From: Gallionellaceae bacterium
Lineage (GTDB): Bacteria; Pseudomonadota; Gammaproteobacteria; Burkholderiales; Gallionellaceae
Reading direction: 5' to 3'
DNA length: 64,000 bases
NCBI GenBank assembly: GCA_030834965.1
Contig: JAUQWW010000009.1
Span: forward strand, 1 to 64,000
A model generated the notes under the pieces. That model was not told the origin of the DNA. It made no database searches and was given only the letters and a program-made list of their open reading frames with translations. This document shows positions 18,613-27,020 of the stretch, piece after piece; within the stretch, counting starts at the first letter, position 1, and each line of letters begins with the position of its first letter. The position numbers and the translations under genes are program-made.

Positions 18613-18924
18613 ATGAAACTGAAAATGGCTGTTACTGCTGTAGCTGGCTTGCTAATCGCTTTTTCCATGACCACTTACGCGTCGGGCAACGCTGCCGAAG
18701 GTAAAACCAAAGCTGCCCAATGCGCGACTTGCCATGGTGCAGAAGGTAATGGGGGCGGCCCTAACCCTCCGGTCGTTAACCTGGATGCAGCCAGGTTTAC
18801 TGCGGCGATGAATGATTACAAGAGTGGCAAGCGCAACCACCCGATTATGACAATGTTGGCAAAGAAGTTAAGCGACCAGGATGTGGCTGATCTGGCCGCC
18901 TACTATGCCGGGTTGAAGAAGTAG
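18613..18924 (+). CDS. Small class I c-type cytochrome
   Basis: A 103-residue periplasmic monoheme cytochrome. The signal peptide MKLKMAVTAVAGLLIAFSMT ends near TYASG. One heme motif, CATCH, is followed by the class I pattern, and a C-terminal helix DQDVADLAAYYAGLK packs against the heme as in cytochromes c553/c4-half domains. TGGAGA sits nine bases before the ATG at 18613; the longer upstream frame is not signal-like. It resembles the FccA-like cytochrome 0.6 kb downstream and the repeated domains of the tetraheme lipoprotein at 24.9 kb. It probably carries electrons between periplasmic sulfur enzymes and terminal oxidases. Confidence 0.88.
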   Translation: MKLKMAVTAVAGLLIAFSMTTYASGNAAEGKTKAAQCATCHGAEGNGGGPNPPVVNLDAARFTAAMNDYKSGKRNHPIMTMLAKKLSDQDVADLAAYYAGLKK

Positions 18925-19493
18925 CAGTGATGGTGCCGGGCTGGATGGTTCAATATCAGCCCCGCTTTGCCTGCCGGGCTTGTTGCATCGGTCGCAACAC
19001 ATTCGGGAATTGTAGCGGCGCCATTGCACAATTTCCCGGCATCAGTGCCGTTTGACATCACTGGTGTCCAGTTAAAAACCGAACAAATTTAGGGCGCCTC
19101 TATAAATCGTATTTTTATCACGCCAGTTGTTCCGTATTTCCGATTTTTCGCTGGAATTTCTCAGCCAAATTTTTCTTTGGCTCAAATTGGCCGATTTCAA
19201 GCCGTTAATCCGAGTGTTTTCCGCCGCTTTCGCAGCATTTTCGCTACTGCGGACGCACCTATCCTGTCATCTTCATATCGCGCTTGAGCAGATGCACCAA
19301 ACGTATAACCCCAATGGGTACCTGCATCTAACCCCAATGGGTACTTGTATCCTCGGCTTGAACAGGCGTAGCCTTTACTCAATTGTTCTGACATAGTTAT
19401 TTTTTGTGGCGCACCATCTTGATATTGTCATGTTTGCAGCGGTAAATCATTTCTGGTTGGAGCGGTAATTTTCGTTCATTACAGGAGGAGGTC
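18925..19493. other. Long intergenic region before fccAB, possible IS-end remnant
   Basis: 569 bp without a credible gene. The stretch from about 19090 (GGGCGCCTCTATAAATCG) to 19270 is AT-rich and unlike the flanking genes, and looks like the end of a degraded insertion sequence, though I cannot name the element or find a matching opposite end. The right part contains the exact tandem 16-mers at 19306-19344. Confidence 0.45.
19306..19344 (+). promoter_or_regulatory. Tandem identical palindromic sites upstream of fccAB
   Basis: TAACCCCAATGGGTAC occurs exactly twice, at 19306-19321 and 19329-19344, with starts 23 bp apart. Read on the minus strand each contains TACCCAT, a good NarL-type heptamer, facing GGGTTA. 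The pair lies 150-188 bp before the fccA start. The layout is the same as before tusA, sat and the qmo operon. Confidence 0.55.
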
Positions 19494-19802
19494 ATGAAAA
19501 AAACAACATCGGCAATATACATTTCGGGCTTGCTGGCGTTTTTCGCTGGGGCAGCCCAGGCGGCGGAAGACGTTGGCAGCCGCAATCTGGCGGCAGCGTG
19601 CGCAGCCTGCCACGGGACCAACGGTCACGCTGTGACCGGGATGTCGGCGCTGGCGGGTATGGACAAGGCTTATATGGTCAAGACCATGCAGGAATTTAAA
19701 ACGGGCAAGCGGCCTGCGACCGTGATGCACCAACTCGCCAAGGGTTATAGCGACGACCAGATCGGGCAAATCGCGGAATTCTTTGCCAAACAACAAAAAT
19801 AG
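19494..19802 (+). CDS. fccA: FccA-like monoheme cytochrome subunit of sulfide dehydrogenase
   Basis: A 102-residue periplasmic cytochrome with a signal peptide (ending GAAQAAED) and one CAACH heme motif. The C-terminal helix (DDQIGQIAEFFAKQQ) is typical of class I cytochromes. It lies 33 bp before the flavoprotein gene fccB, with a strong AGGAGG site, so the pair forms flavocytochrome c sulfide dehydrogenase, in which the heme subunit takes electrons from the FAD subunit. It is a one-heme form; some FccA proteins carry two hemes. The identity as FccA rests mainly on the fccB neighbour. Confidence 0.85.
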   Translation: MKKTTSAIYISGLLAFFAGAAQAAEDVGSRNLAAACAACHGTNGHAVTGMSALAGMDKAYMVKTMQEFKTGKRPATVMHQLAKGYSDDQIGQIAEFFAKQQK

Positions 19803-19835
19803 CGTTTGCCAACGCTTTCAAGAGGAGAAGAAATC

Positions 19836-21107
19836 ATGGAAAGGCGTGAATTTATCAAGTTGGCATCGGCTGCTGCTGCGCTGGCTGCGCTGCCCGGCTG
19901 TGCCACAAGCAGCGGCGGCAAAAGCATAGGCAGGGTGGTTGTAGTGGGTGGCGGGTACGCAGGTGCGGCCGCCGCGAAATATGTGCGCTTGTGGGCGCCG
20001 GACATCGAAGTGGTTCTGGTCGAGCGCGACGCCGACTTTGTTTCCTGCCCATTGAGCAACCGCGTGCTGTCTGGGGGGAAGAGCATAAAGGATTTGACTG
20101 TCAGCTACAGCAAGCTGGGGTCCAAATACGGTGTGCAAGTCGTGCATGACGAAGTGACTGCGGTGGATGCGGACAAGCGAACGATCACGCTCGCGCGCGG
20201 CAATACGATCAGCTATGACCGGCTGATTGTCGCGCCAGGCATAGATTTTATGTATGACGCCATAGCGGGCCTGAACAACGCAGACGCCCAGAAAAAAGTG
20301 CTGCATGCCTGGAAAGCCGGCCCGCAGACTGTAGCGCTGCGCAAACAGCTTGAGGCAATGCGGGATGGCGGCGTGTTTGCGATCTCGATTCCCAAAGCGC
20401 CCTTTCGTTGCCCCCCCGGCCCCTATGAGCGTGCCTGCTTGGCAGCTTTCTACCTTAAACAACACAAGCCCAAATCCAAGGTGCTCATCCTCGATGCCAA
20501 TGAGGATATCGTGGCGAAAAAAGGCCTGTTCACCAAGGCATGGAAGGACCTCTATCCCGGCATGGTGGAATACCGCGCCAACAGCGAACTGGTGGATGTG
20601 GATGCCAATACTCTTACAGCCAAGCTGCAGTTCGAGGATGTCAAGGCCGATGTGCTGAACGTGATCCCGCCACAGCGGGCCGGGAAAATCGCCACCAGCG
20701 CCGGCCTGATCACCGCCAACAATCGCTGGTGCGGGGTGGATTACCTGAGCTACGAATCGGTGGCGCAGAAAAACATCCACGTGCTGGGGGATGCGACTCT
20801 CGCCGCGCCCAAGATGCCCAAGTCTGGGCACATCGCGAACCAGCACGCCAAGGTATGCGCCGCCGCAGTGGTGGCGCTGATGCACGGCGGGGAAGTCTAC
20901 ACAGAGCCATTGATCGCCAACACCTGCTACAGCTACGTGAGTGATACGGAGGCAGTGCATGTTGCGGCCATCTTCAAATACGATGCCAATGGCAAAACCA
21001 TGGCCTCAGTACCGGACAGCGGTGGCCTGTCGAGCGCAGCCAGCGATATTGAGGGGATGTATGCAGAGGGGTGGGCACAGAATATCTGGGCAGATATGCT
21101 GGGGTGA
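19836..21107 (+). CDS. fccB: FccB, flavoprotein subunit of sulfide dehydrogenase
   Basis: A 423-residue FAD protein of the sulfide:quinone reductase/flavocytochrome c superfamily. The N-terminus carries a Tat signal (RREFIKLASAAAALAALPGC), so the folded protein is exported. The FAD-binding motif is VVVVGGGYAGAAAAKY, and the cysteines in FVSCPLSN and FRCPPGPYERAC lie where FccB has its active-site and structural cysteines. It oxidises sulfide to sulfane sulfur in the periplasm and passes electrons to FccA. The ATG at 19836 is chosen with an AGAGGAG site; a TTG ten codons upstream is in frame but weaker. Tandem palindromes upstream of fccA suggest coregulation with the other sulfur operons. Confidence 0.92.
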   Translation: MERREFIKLASAAAALAALPGCATSSGGKSIGRVVVVGGGYAGAAAAKYVRLWAPDIEVVLVERDADFVSCPLSNRVLSGGKSIKDLTVSYSKLGSKYGVQVVHDEVTAVDADKRTITLARGNTISYDRLIVAPGIDFMYDAIAGLNNADAQKKVLHAWKAGPQTVALRKQLEAMRDGGVFAISIPKAPFRCPPGPYERACLAAFYLKQHKPKSKVLILDANEDIVAKKGLFTKAWKDLYPGMVEYRANSELVDVDANTLTAKLQFEDVKADVLNVIPPQRAGKIATSAGLITANNRWCGVDYLSYESVAQKNIHVLGDATLAAPKMPKSGHIANQHAKVCAAAVVALMHGGEVYTEPLIANTCYSYVSDTEAVHVAAIFKYDANGKTMASVPDSGGLSSAASDIEGMYAEGWAQNIWADMLG

Positions 21108-21176
21108 TGAAGCAAAAGAACCCATCCGGCATGGTGGTTTCTTTGGCTCAAAGCCGTGATTAATCTGGAAGTAGAC

Positions 21177-21509
21177 ATGGACAGATATGTTGTTTGGATA
21201 TCGCCAACACTAGTTCTGTTAGCGGGTTGCTCTGAAAAAAGAGAGCCAACGCACGGCAGCAGTTACCAGCGAATATCGTGGCCCCGTTGCCCAGAAATGC
21301 GATCTTTGCCACGGCCCTGGCAACACCAACCCTGAAATGCTGGCACCCAAGATCAGAGGCCAAAACCGCATATATTTGATTAATGAACTGACCGAATATC
21401 GCGATGATAATCGTGGCAGCTCCACCATGCATACAATGAGCACACCATTTATTTCAATGCCACTATCGAAGGGATTGCCACCTATTACTCTGCGCAGGCG
21501 CCCAAGTGA
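21177..21509 (+). pseudogene. Frameshifted lipoprotein cytochrome c
   Basis: The ATG at 21177 starts a lipoprotein signal (LVLLAGC), but the frame is lost at a run of six A near 21235. One frame over, KCDLCHGPGNTNPEMLAPKI, RGQNRIYLINELTEYRDDN and RGSSTMHTMS match the fourth domain of the tetraheme lipoprotein at 24.9-26.1 kb (CDHCHGPGNDNP, EYRDDQRRSSMMHKMS). A second shift near 21450 restores YFNATIEGIATYYSAQAPK and the TGA at 21507. A one-domain cytochrome of about 110 residues is thus broken twice. Both breaks are at short homopolymers, so sequencing error is possible. Confidence 0.7.
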
Positions 21510-21726
21510 CGCCTGGCATTTGTCTGGATTTTTCCAGCCCCAATGAGTGGCGGCAGATTCTGCAAGTCGAGGCTGCCTGGCTGCTGTGTCAAAACGATTA
21601 GGAGTCGCATGTGGCGAAGGTGTTTCAAGTTGGCTGTAATATTAAAATAGCTTCATATTCGAATATAGTTATATGCACATAGTCCACTCGCTACGGGAAA
21701 TTGGCAGTTAATTGGAGTAAATAATA

Positions 21727-22905
21727 ATGTCACCTGTCCTACAGTCTAATCGGTTCATGATACTTGCGGCCATCTTCTGCTTGGCTGGCTCGCTCGCCAC
21801 CTTCCGGACGGAAGCCGCAGCCAAAGAAGCAGATAGCAAGCATGAAATTTCCGCTCCACCGGCCAAGCTTAACAATGCAACCTGCCTAGTCTGCCACGAC
21901 GCAGGCAAGGGAGAATTGAAAACGACAGATGCCGATGGCAACCCGAAATCGCTACTTGGCCTTGATAACAACAAATTTAGCAAGAGTTTGCATGGAGAAA
22001 TGCAATGCATCGCTTGCCACCAGGATATTACAGATGCAGTTTCTCCACACAAGAAAGGCCCTGGACCGAAGGCCAATTGCGTATCGTGCCATCTGGAACT
22101 GTGGGAAACTGCCAAGAAGGAGAATCTGACCAAGGAAAAAGCGCGCTTGGAAGTGGTGGTAAACAATATCGAGTATTACAAGAATTCCTATCATGCACGG
22201 CCAAATCAGGATAACCCGGCGCGTCCCAATGCAGTCTGTGACGAGTGCCATCATAGCCATACCTTCAATGTCCCACCTTCTGGCACTTCCAGGCGTACGG
22301 ATTGGCACTTGAGCATTCCTAACGTTTGCGGAGAAAAGTGCCACGCCGATCAGCTTGAAGAATATGCAACTTCAGTCCATGGCAAGGAGGTTCTGGAAAA
22401 TCGCAACCTGAAAGCCGCTGATTGCACCGATTGCCACACTTCTCATGGCATCACTGCCACGCTAAAGGATGCGTTCAAGGTTTCCGTAACCGAGAACTGT
22501 GGGGGTTGCCACGGCAAAAACCTGACATCCTACCGCGACACCTATCATGGGCAGGTCAACAAACTGGGATATGGCCACACCGCCAAGTGTTATGACTGCC
22601 ATGGCAGCCACGGCGTGCTAAGGCCATCTGACCCAAAATCTACGGTCCATCCGGATAATCGCCTTAAAACTTGCCAGAAATGCCATAAGGAAGCAACTCA
22701 AGGATTTACGACGTTCGAACCGCACGCCAACACTCATGATTTTGAACGGTACCCGCAATCCTGGCTGGTGTCGAGATTCATGTGGGGCCTGCTGGCGTTT
22801 GTGTTTACATTCTTCTGGCTGCATACCGGATTGTGGTGGTATCGCGAAGCTAAAGACTCCAAGGCACGCAAAAACCACCCGGAAAATCGAGGGGATACAA
22901 AATGA
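21727..22905 (+). CDS. Membrane-anchored multiheme cytochrome c with nine heme motifs
   Basis: A 392-residue periplasmic cytochrome with a signal peptide (cleavage near TEAAAKEA) and one C-terminal transmembrane helix at about 349-371 that leaves a short charged cytoplasmic tail. Eight CXXCH motifs begin at Cys53, 94, 118, 171, 233, 258, 288 and 316. A ninth, CGEKCH at 201-206, has three residues between the cysteines (CX3CH). Its stop overlaps the cytochrome b start as ATGA, so the two are translated together and probably form one complex that moves electrons between the quinone pool and periplasmic partners. I cannot assign a substrate; relationship to tetrathionate or nitrite reductases is possible but unproven. 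Confidence 0.85.
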   Translation: MSPVLQSNRFMILAAIFCLAGSLATFRTEAAAKEADSKHEISAPPAKLNNATCLVCHDAGKGELKTTDADGNPKSLLGLDNNKFSKSLHGEMQCIACHQDITDAVSPHKKGPGPKANCVSCHLELWETAKKENLTKEKARLEVVVNNIEYYKNSYHARPNQDNPARPNAVCDECHHSHTFNVPPSGTSRRTDWHLSIPNVCGEKCHADQLEEYATSVHGKEVLENRNLKAADCTDCHTSHGITATLKDAFKVSVTENCGGCHGKNLTSYRDTYHGQVNKLGYGHTAKCYDCHGSHGVLRPSDPKSTVHPDNRLKTCQKCHKEATQGFTTFEPHANTHDFERYPQSWLVSRFMWGLLAFVFTFFWLHTGLWWYREAKDSKARKNHPENRGDTK

Positions 22906-23765
22906 CACATCGAATTACAGATGAATTGCCGCAATTTCGTGGCAAACAGGTACGGCGTTTCGGGCTCATGTGGCGGATAGGGCACTTGTGCTTTGCGTTG
23001 AGTGTCATGATGCTGATCCTGACCGGCATGACTGTGTTTTATGCCGATACCACCTGGGCTCCTATCGTCATGAAGGCTCTCGGCGGACCCAAAACAGCGG
23101 GCATTATCCACCGCACCTGCGCGGCAATCATGCTGGGAATATTCTTCCTGCACCTTGTTGGTGTGTCTATCAACATTTCGCGCAGCTGGAAAACCTTCAA
23201 ATGGTTTGGCCCCGACTCTCTGGTGCCGAATTGGCAGGATTTCAAGGATGTTTACGGAATGTTCCGTTGGTTCCTCGGCAAGGGGCCGCGCCCGGTTTTT
23301 GACCGATGGGCATACTGGGAAAAATTCGACTACTGGGCGGTATTCTGGGGGATGGGGATCATCGGCAGCACCGGCATACTGCTGACATTTCCGAATGAAA
23401 CCGCATCAATCCTTCCTGGGTGGGTTTTTAATGTTGCCACCATCGTACATGGAGAGGAAGCTTTTCTGGCTGCCGTATTCCTGTTCACAGTGCACTTTTT
23501 CAACAACCATTTCAGGCCGGATAAATTGCCTCCACCAGACATAGTGATGTTTACCGGCTCGGTCCCGCTGGAAGAATTCAAGCGCGAGCACTCGGCACAA
23601 TATGCCCGCTTGGTGGAAACAGGGCAGCTTGAAAAGCACCTGGTGAAGGTGCCGTCACGTGCGCTGACACTGGGCTCCAAGATATTGGGCCTTGTCCTGA
23701 TCACAATCGGGTTGTCTTTGCTGGTAATATTAACAATAGGATTCGTAGGCGCTTCAACAAGATGA
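22902..23765 (+). CDS. Cytochrome b subunit (b561/formate dehydrogenase gamma-like)
   Basis: A 287-residue membrane protein with four main hydrophobic segments (about 25-48, 65-90, 145-165 and 180-205) plus a C-terminal helix at about 255-280. Histidines suited for b-type heme binding lie in RIGHLCF, GIIHRTC, FFLHLVG and VHFFNNHF. The pattern fits the di-heme cytochrome b subunits of hydrogenases and formate dehydrogenases. It overlaps the multiheme cytochrome gene by 4 bp and is followed by a small cytochrome c, forming a three-gene quinone-linked cytochrome module. No catalytic subunit is encoded next to it, so the module may act as an electron conduit. Confidence 0.82.
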   Translation: MTHRITDELPQFRGKQVRRFGLMWRIGHLCFALSVMMLILTGMTVFYADTTWAPIVMKALGGPKTAGIIHRTCAAIMLGIFFLHLVGVSINISRSWKTFKWFGPDSLVPNWQDFKDVYGMFRWFLGKGPRPVFDRWAYWEKFDYWAVFWGMGIIGSTGILLTFPNETASILPGWVFNVATIVHGEEAFLAAVFLFTVHFFNNHFRPDKLPPPDIVMFTGSVPLEEFKREHSAQYARLVETGQLEKHLVKVPSRALTLGSKILGLVLITIGLSLLVILTIGFVGASTR

Positions 23766-23815
23766 TAGCCAACGAAAAAAGCACTCATTAACTTAACAAT
23801 ATGAAAGGAAATGAA

Positions 23816-24160
23816 ATGAAATCTCACATAATCGCAGGTATGTTGCTGGCAGTTTCTGCAACTGTTTCAATGAGCCCAGCATCTGCAGCCGGCATTGATG
23901 CCGAAGCCGCCAAAAAATTGGCCAAGGCAAATTCTTGCTTGAATTGCCACGCAGTAGACAAATCAAAAATGGGGCCCTCCTACAAAAAAATAGCAGCCAA
24001 ATACAAAGGCAATGCCGGTGCGGAAGGCATTCTCATCAAGCAGATTACCACTGCTCCCAAATTCAAACTTGATGATGGTACTGAAGCTACTCACACGGTC
24101 ATTGGCACAAAAGATCAGGGTGAAATAAAGAATCTGGTTGGCTGGATTCTCTCGCAGTAG
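23816..24160 (+). CDS. Small periplasmic cytochrome c (c551/c552-like)
   Basis: A 114-residue monoheme cytochrome with signal peptide (ending near SPASAAG), the heme motif CLNCH, and KMGPSYKKIAAKYKG after it, which is typical of c551/c552 and lysozyme-like ScyA proteins. The C-terminal EIKNLVGWILSQ helix is also typical, although the usual axial-Met segment is less clear here. AAGGAA lies about seven bases before the ATG at 23816, which I prefer over one five codons earlier. It is 50 bp downstream of the cytochrome b gene and likely in the same operon, as the soluble electron partner of the multiheme/b complex. Confidence 0.88.
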   Translation: MKSHIIAGMLLAVSATVSMSPASAAGIDAEAAKKLAKANSCLNCHAVDKSKMGPSYKKIAAKYKGNAGAEGILIKQITTAPKFKLDDGTEATHTVIGTKDQGEIKNLVGWILSQ

Positions 24161-24199
24161 TACTTCCTATTAACAATTACATAAATCATGACATGCGCT

Positions 24200-24284
24200 G
24201 TCATTCCCGCGAAGGCGGGAATCCAGCCATTACGAAAGTGCCTTTGGTTTAAACCCGTTGGATTCCCGCCTTCGCGGGAATAAC
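24200..24284. repeat. Second inverted pair of dRS3-like repeats
   Basis: Two arms with ATTCCC-N8-GGGAAT (24203-24222 and 24262-24281) face each other about 40 bp apart, in the gap after the c551-like cytochrome. The arms differ from the 5.9-kb pair by one internal base change (GCGAAGGC instead of GCGCAGGC). They may act as a hairpin terminator for the cytochrome operon. Confidence 0.8.
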
Positions 24285-24420
24285 GGGGTAAGGTGCATCT
24301 GACACTGTGTAAGTTATGGGTATCCGAGGAGTGTCTTCAATTATGTAATGCTCGATAAACCGGACGAGTCGGAGCCAAACAAGTAATGCAATGCCCCATC
24401 CGGACTGACGAGGAAAAATC

Positions 24421-24796
24421 ATGGAAACACAACTGGTAAATCGTTACGTGGCGAACATGCGCAGAGTGTTGTCGTGCTACGACCGCATTTTGATTACGGG
24501 CACGTTGCCTAGGGCGTGCTACGCCGGTGGCATGACCAGTTTTTTGTATAGCCGAGGCATCCGTATTTTTGACTATGCCCAGTTTGCGGAACCTTTGCGT
24601 GATCGTATTCGCGCACGTGCCCATTCCACCGTCGGCGTTGTCGCGCCAGCTTGCACGCCTGCGCATGTTGGGGTTGATCAAAAAAGTGGCTCATACCTAT
24701 CGCTACTACCTCACGCGCCTCGGTCGCAGCGCCATCGCCGCAGCTTGTTCAATCACCCGCTTCAACATCATTCCTGCCATGGCCGGAACACAATAA
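24421..24796 (+). pseudogene. Internally deleted remnant of a mobile-element-associated gene
   Basis: The ATG at 24421 follows a GAGG-like site and opens METQLVNRYVANMRRVLSCY, DRILITGTLPRACYAGGMTS, then FLYSRGIRIFDYAQFAEPL, ending near 24610. About 75 bases on, in another frame, the C-terminal part SALSRQLARLRMLGLIKKV, HTYRYYLTRLGRSAIAA and FNIIPAMA appears, ending near 24790. The second piece looks like a winged helix. I recognise both pieces as the two ends of one larger protein family found scattered in proteobacterial genomes, so the middle has been deleted. The family name is uncertain. Confidence 0.5.
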
Positions 24797-24931
24797 ATTC
24801 TTCTCAGAAAATGCGAAAACATAACTTGTTAGATCGGCCATACACCAGATTTGACTATATCTCTGGCCCTCATTCCACGATTGCTACAGAAATCAATACG
24901 TTTTTTCTCAATTTATCTAAGTGAGCACATT

Positions 24932-26077
24932 ATGAAATATCTTGCCCTAATCACCGCACTATTATCGCTGCTCATCGGTTGTTCGGATCGTCAAGCGTCG
25001 CAGGTCGCAGCGCCTGTAGTCGCGGCCGCCGACATCAACGCTGGCAAAGCCATTGCCGAGGCGCAATGCAAGGGATGCCACGGCCTCGATGGCCGTGCCG
25101 CCAACGACGAGATCCCCCACCTAGCCAAGCAGACAGAGAAGTATTTGTATGCTTCATTGCTTGCGTATAAGGAAGGCAAGCGTACCCATGCCGCACTCAG
25201 GGACATGGCAGCGCATATGAGTGATGCCGACATGCGCAATGTCGTCGCCTACTATGCGGGCTTGCCCGCGCTACCAGCCGCGCCAGGAGAAAAGGTGCCG
25301 GAGGTGGCCGTTTCCGACTACGAGAAAGGCAAAGTGGCCGCTGCCGCTTGCGTGACTTGTCATCAAGAGGCAGGCAACAGCAAGACGCCGGGCATGCCGA
25401 GCCTTGCCGGTCAGCATCCGGTTTATCTCATCGCCGCCATGCAGGCCTACAAGGGTGGCTCTCGCAACATGCCCGAGATGAAGGCTGCGCTCCACAAGCT
25501 GAATCAGACCGAGCTGGAAAACATCGCCTTGTACTATGCCCTGCAAACGCCGAAACAAGCCCCGGTGCCGACGGTCGGTGATGCGGTGGCCGGAGAGCCC
25601 TTGACGGCCAACTGCGGCGGTTGCCACGGCCTGAAGGGCGTCAGCACCGACCCGGCGGTTCCCAGCCTGGCGGGCCAAGACGCCCAGTATCTTAAGAGCG
25701 CAGCCAAGCTCTACAAGGATGGCGCACGTCGGCTTGAGGTCATGCATAAGGCGGTGGCCGCTGCCAGCGAAAAAGAGCTAGAGGATATCGCTGCTTTCTA
25801 TGCGATGCAGCAGCCGGCCGCGCCAAAGGTTGAGAAGACGGTATCGGTCCAGCAAGCAGTGGAAATATGCGACCACTGCCACGGCCCAGGCAACGATAAT
25901 CCCGCGATCATCATTCCGAAACTGGACGGCCAGAATAAAGGCTATCTCATCAAAGCGCTGCGCGAATATCGCGATGATCAGCGGCGCAGTTCGATGATGC
26001 ACAAAATGAGCATGTTCTACAATGATCCTATGATCGAACAAATTGCTACGGTATACGCCGGTCGGCCAAAGAGATAA
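24932..26077 (+). CDS. Tetraheme lipoprotein of four tandem class I cytochrome c domains
   Basis: A 381-residue protein with a lipoprotein signal (ALLSLLIGCSD) and four repeats of about 90 residues. Each has one heme motif: CKGCH, CVTCH, CGGCH and CDHCH, followed by a P-x-L/A-Q-YL segment, a Y-K-G/D-R-M segment and a closing helix ending in YAG, YAL or YAM. This is a doubled c4-type arrangement, likely attached to a membrane by lipid. The fourth repeat is closest to the frameshifted cytochrome at 21.2 kb. The start at 24932 is set by the lipoprotein signal; the ribosome binding site (GTGAG) is weak. It could store or relay electrons between the inner membrane and outer partners; the exact partner is unknown. 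Confidence 0.85.
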   Translation: MKYLALITALLSLLIGCSDRQASQVAAPVVAAADINAGKAIAEAQCKGCHGLDGRAANDEIPHLAKQTEKYLYASLLAYKEGKRTHAALRDMAAHMSDADMRNVVAYYAGLPALPAAPGEKVPEVAVSDYEKGKVAAAACVTCHQEAGNSKTPGMPSLAGQHPVYLIAAMQAYKGGSRNMPEMKAALHKLNQTELENIALYYALQTPKQAPVPTVGDAVAGEPLTANCGGCHGLKGVSTDPAVPSLAGQDAQYLKSAAKLYKDGARRLEVMHKAVAAASEKELEDIAAFYAMQQPAAPKVEKTVSVQQAVEICDHCHGPGNDNPAIIIPKLDGQNKGYLIKALREYRDDQRRSSMMHKMSMFYNDPMIEQIATVYAGRPKR

Positions 26078-26246
26078 GGCTGCCTTCAAGCGGCCTTGCG
26101 CCGCGGCATTTCCGGAAAACCCGGTGTACTCATATGCTGCCGGCAGAAGGGGACTGGTTACCTGAACGATGTCGTCAGTCGTAGGCCGTAAGGCAAACTC
26201 GATTTGAAATTGCGCTTCGCGCAATCCTGTTCCACTAACACACGGA

Positions 26247-26960
26247 GAAGATGATGAACTTGAAATAGCGGAATCCGTGTCGCATATGACCGTGCAGCGG
26301 ATTTAAAAAAACGAACTTAAACCTCACCTCAGCAAGTACTGGAAAATCCCGCCGGAAGGGAGTGCCGCATTTGTAGCGAATATGGAAGACGTGCTGGAGG
26401 TTTATCACCTGCCGTACGATCCCCGCTACCCCGTGGTTTGCATGGACGAATCGAGCAAGCAATTGATGGGCGAAGTCAGGGAGCCTGTCCCGTGCGCACC
26501 CGGCCGGATTGCGCGCATGGACGACGAATATGTCAGGAATAGCGTGGCGGAAATCTTCATGGAGGTGGAACCGTTGTCCGGCAAAAGACATGTTGCCATC
26601 ACGGAGCGCCGAACAAGAAAGGATTGGGCGCAGCAGATAAAGGAAATGCTCGATGAACACTACCCGCCCGAGGCTATCATCCGCGTGGTGTTGGACAATC
26701 ATTCGGCGCCCATCTCGAAAGAGACCATGGCCTATCTTGCAACTCGACCGAGACGCTTCGAATATGTTCATACGCCCAAACATGGCTCTTGGCTCAACCT
26801 GATCGAGTGCGCCTTCTCAAAGATGGCCAGAACCTTTCTGCGCCACATCCGGGTAGGCTCCATTGATGAACTGAAGACACGAATCCCCAAGGGTATCGAC
26901 GAGATCAACGCCTCACCTGTCGTGTTCCGCTGGAATAAGTTCGACCTCGGTGTAGATTAA
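26247..26960 (+). pseudogene. Chimeric, truncated IS630-family transposase
   Basis: The frame reads EDDELEIAESVSHMTVQRI, a TAA at 26304, then KNELKPHLSKYWKIPPEGS, MEDVLEVYHLPYDP and VCMDESSKQLMGEV, which belong to one IS630 subgroup (the MDE-SKQL type). From about LDEHYPPEAI onward (26648 on) it becomes VRVVLDNHSA-type sequence ending YVHTPKHGSWLNLIECAFS and WNKFDLGVD, from a second subgroup, and this part is nearly identical in DNA to the copy at 28 kb. So the gene is a hybrid of two IS630 types, with a premature stop and a missing N-terminus. It is not expected to be active. An aborted coding start lies upstream in 26078-26246, where I see no gene. Confidence 0.8.
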
Positions 26961-26992
26961 TGTGTAATTGTTTTAATGGAACGATCTACTAG
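26648..26992 (+). repeat. Direct repeat, copy 1 (IS630 3' part)
   Basis: 345 bp nearly identical to 27996-28341 (about 97 percent by eye, with one T difference in a run). It covers the 3' part of the transposase and the IS end, which finishes GGAACGATCTACTAG in both copies. The two copies are in the same orientation and bracket the membrane cytochrome gene at 27.0-27.8 kb. Confidence 0.9.
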
Positions 26993-27020
26993 AGATTCTT
27001 AAGCACGAGAGGAAAACATC

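Noticed and set aside
19306-19344. Two identical 16-mers as a start of a CRISPR-like array
   Set aside because: There are only two copies, the spacer is 7 bp, and the same spacing occurs as a regulatory layout at three other operons.
19400-19420. TGGCGCACCATCTTG before fccA as a sigma-54 promoter
   Set aside because: The spacing between the GG and the TTG element is off by one base and the GC dinucleotide is missing.
24390-24420. Hammerhead-ribozyme-like bases (CTGACGAGGAAA) before the deleted gene
   Set aside because: The conserved core bases are only partly present and there is no stem II between them.
26078-26246. A gene between the tetraheme cytochrome and the IS630 remnant
   Set aside because: No frame longer than about 40 codons carries protein-like sequence; an AGAAGATG start with MMNLK ends at once.
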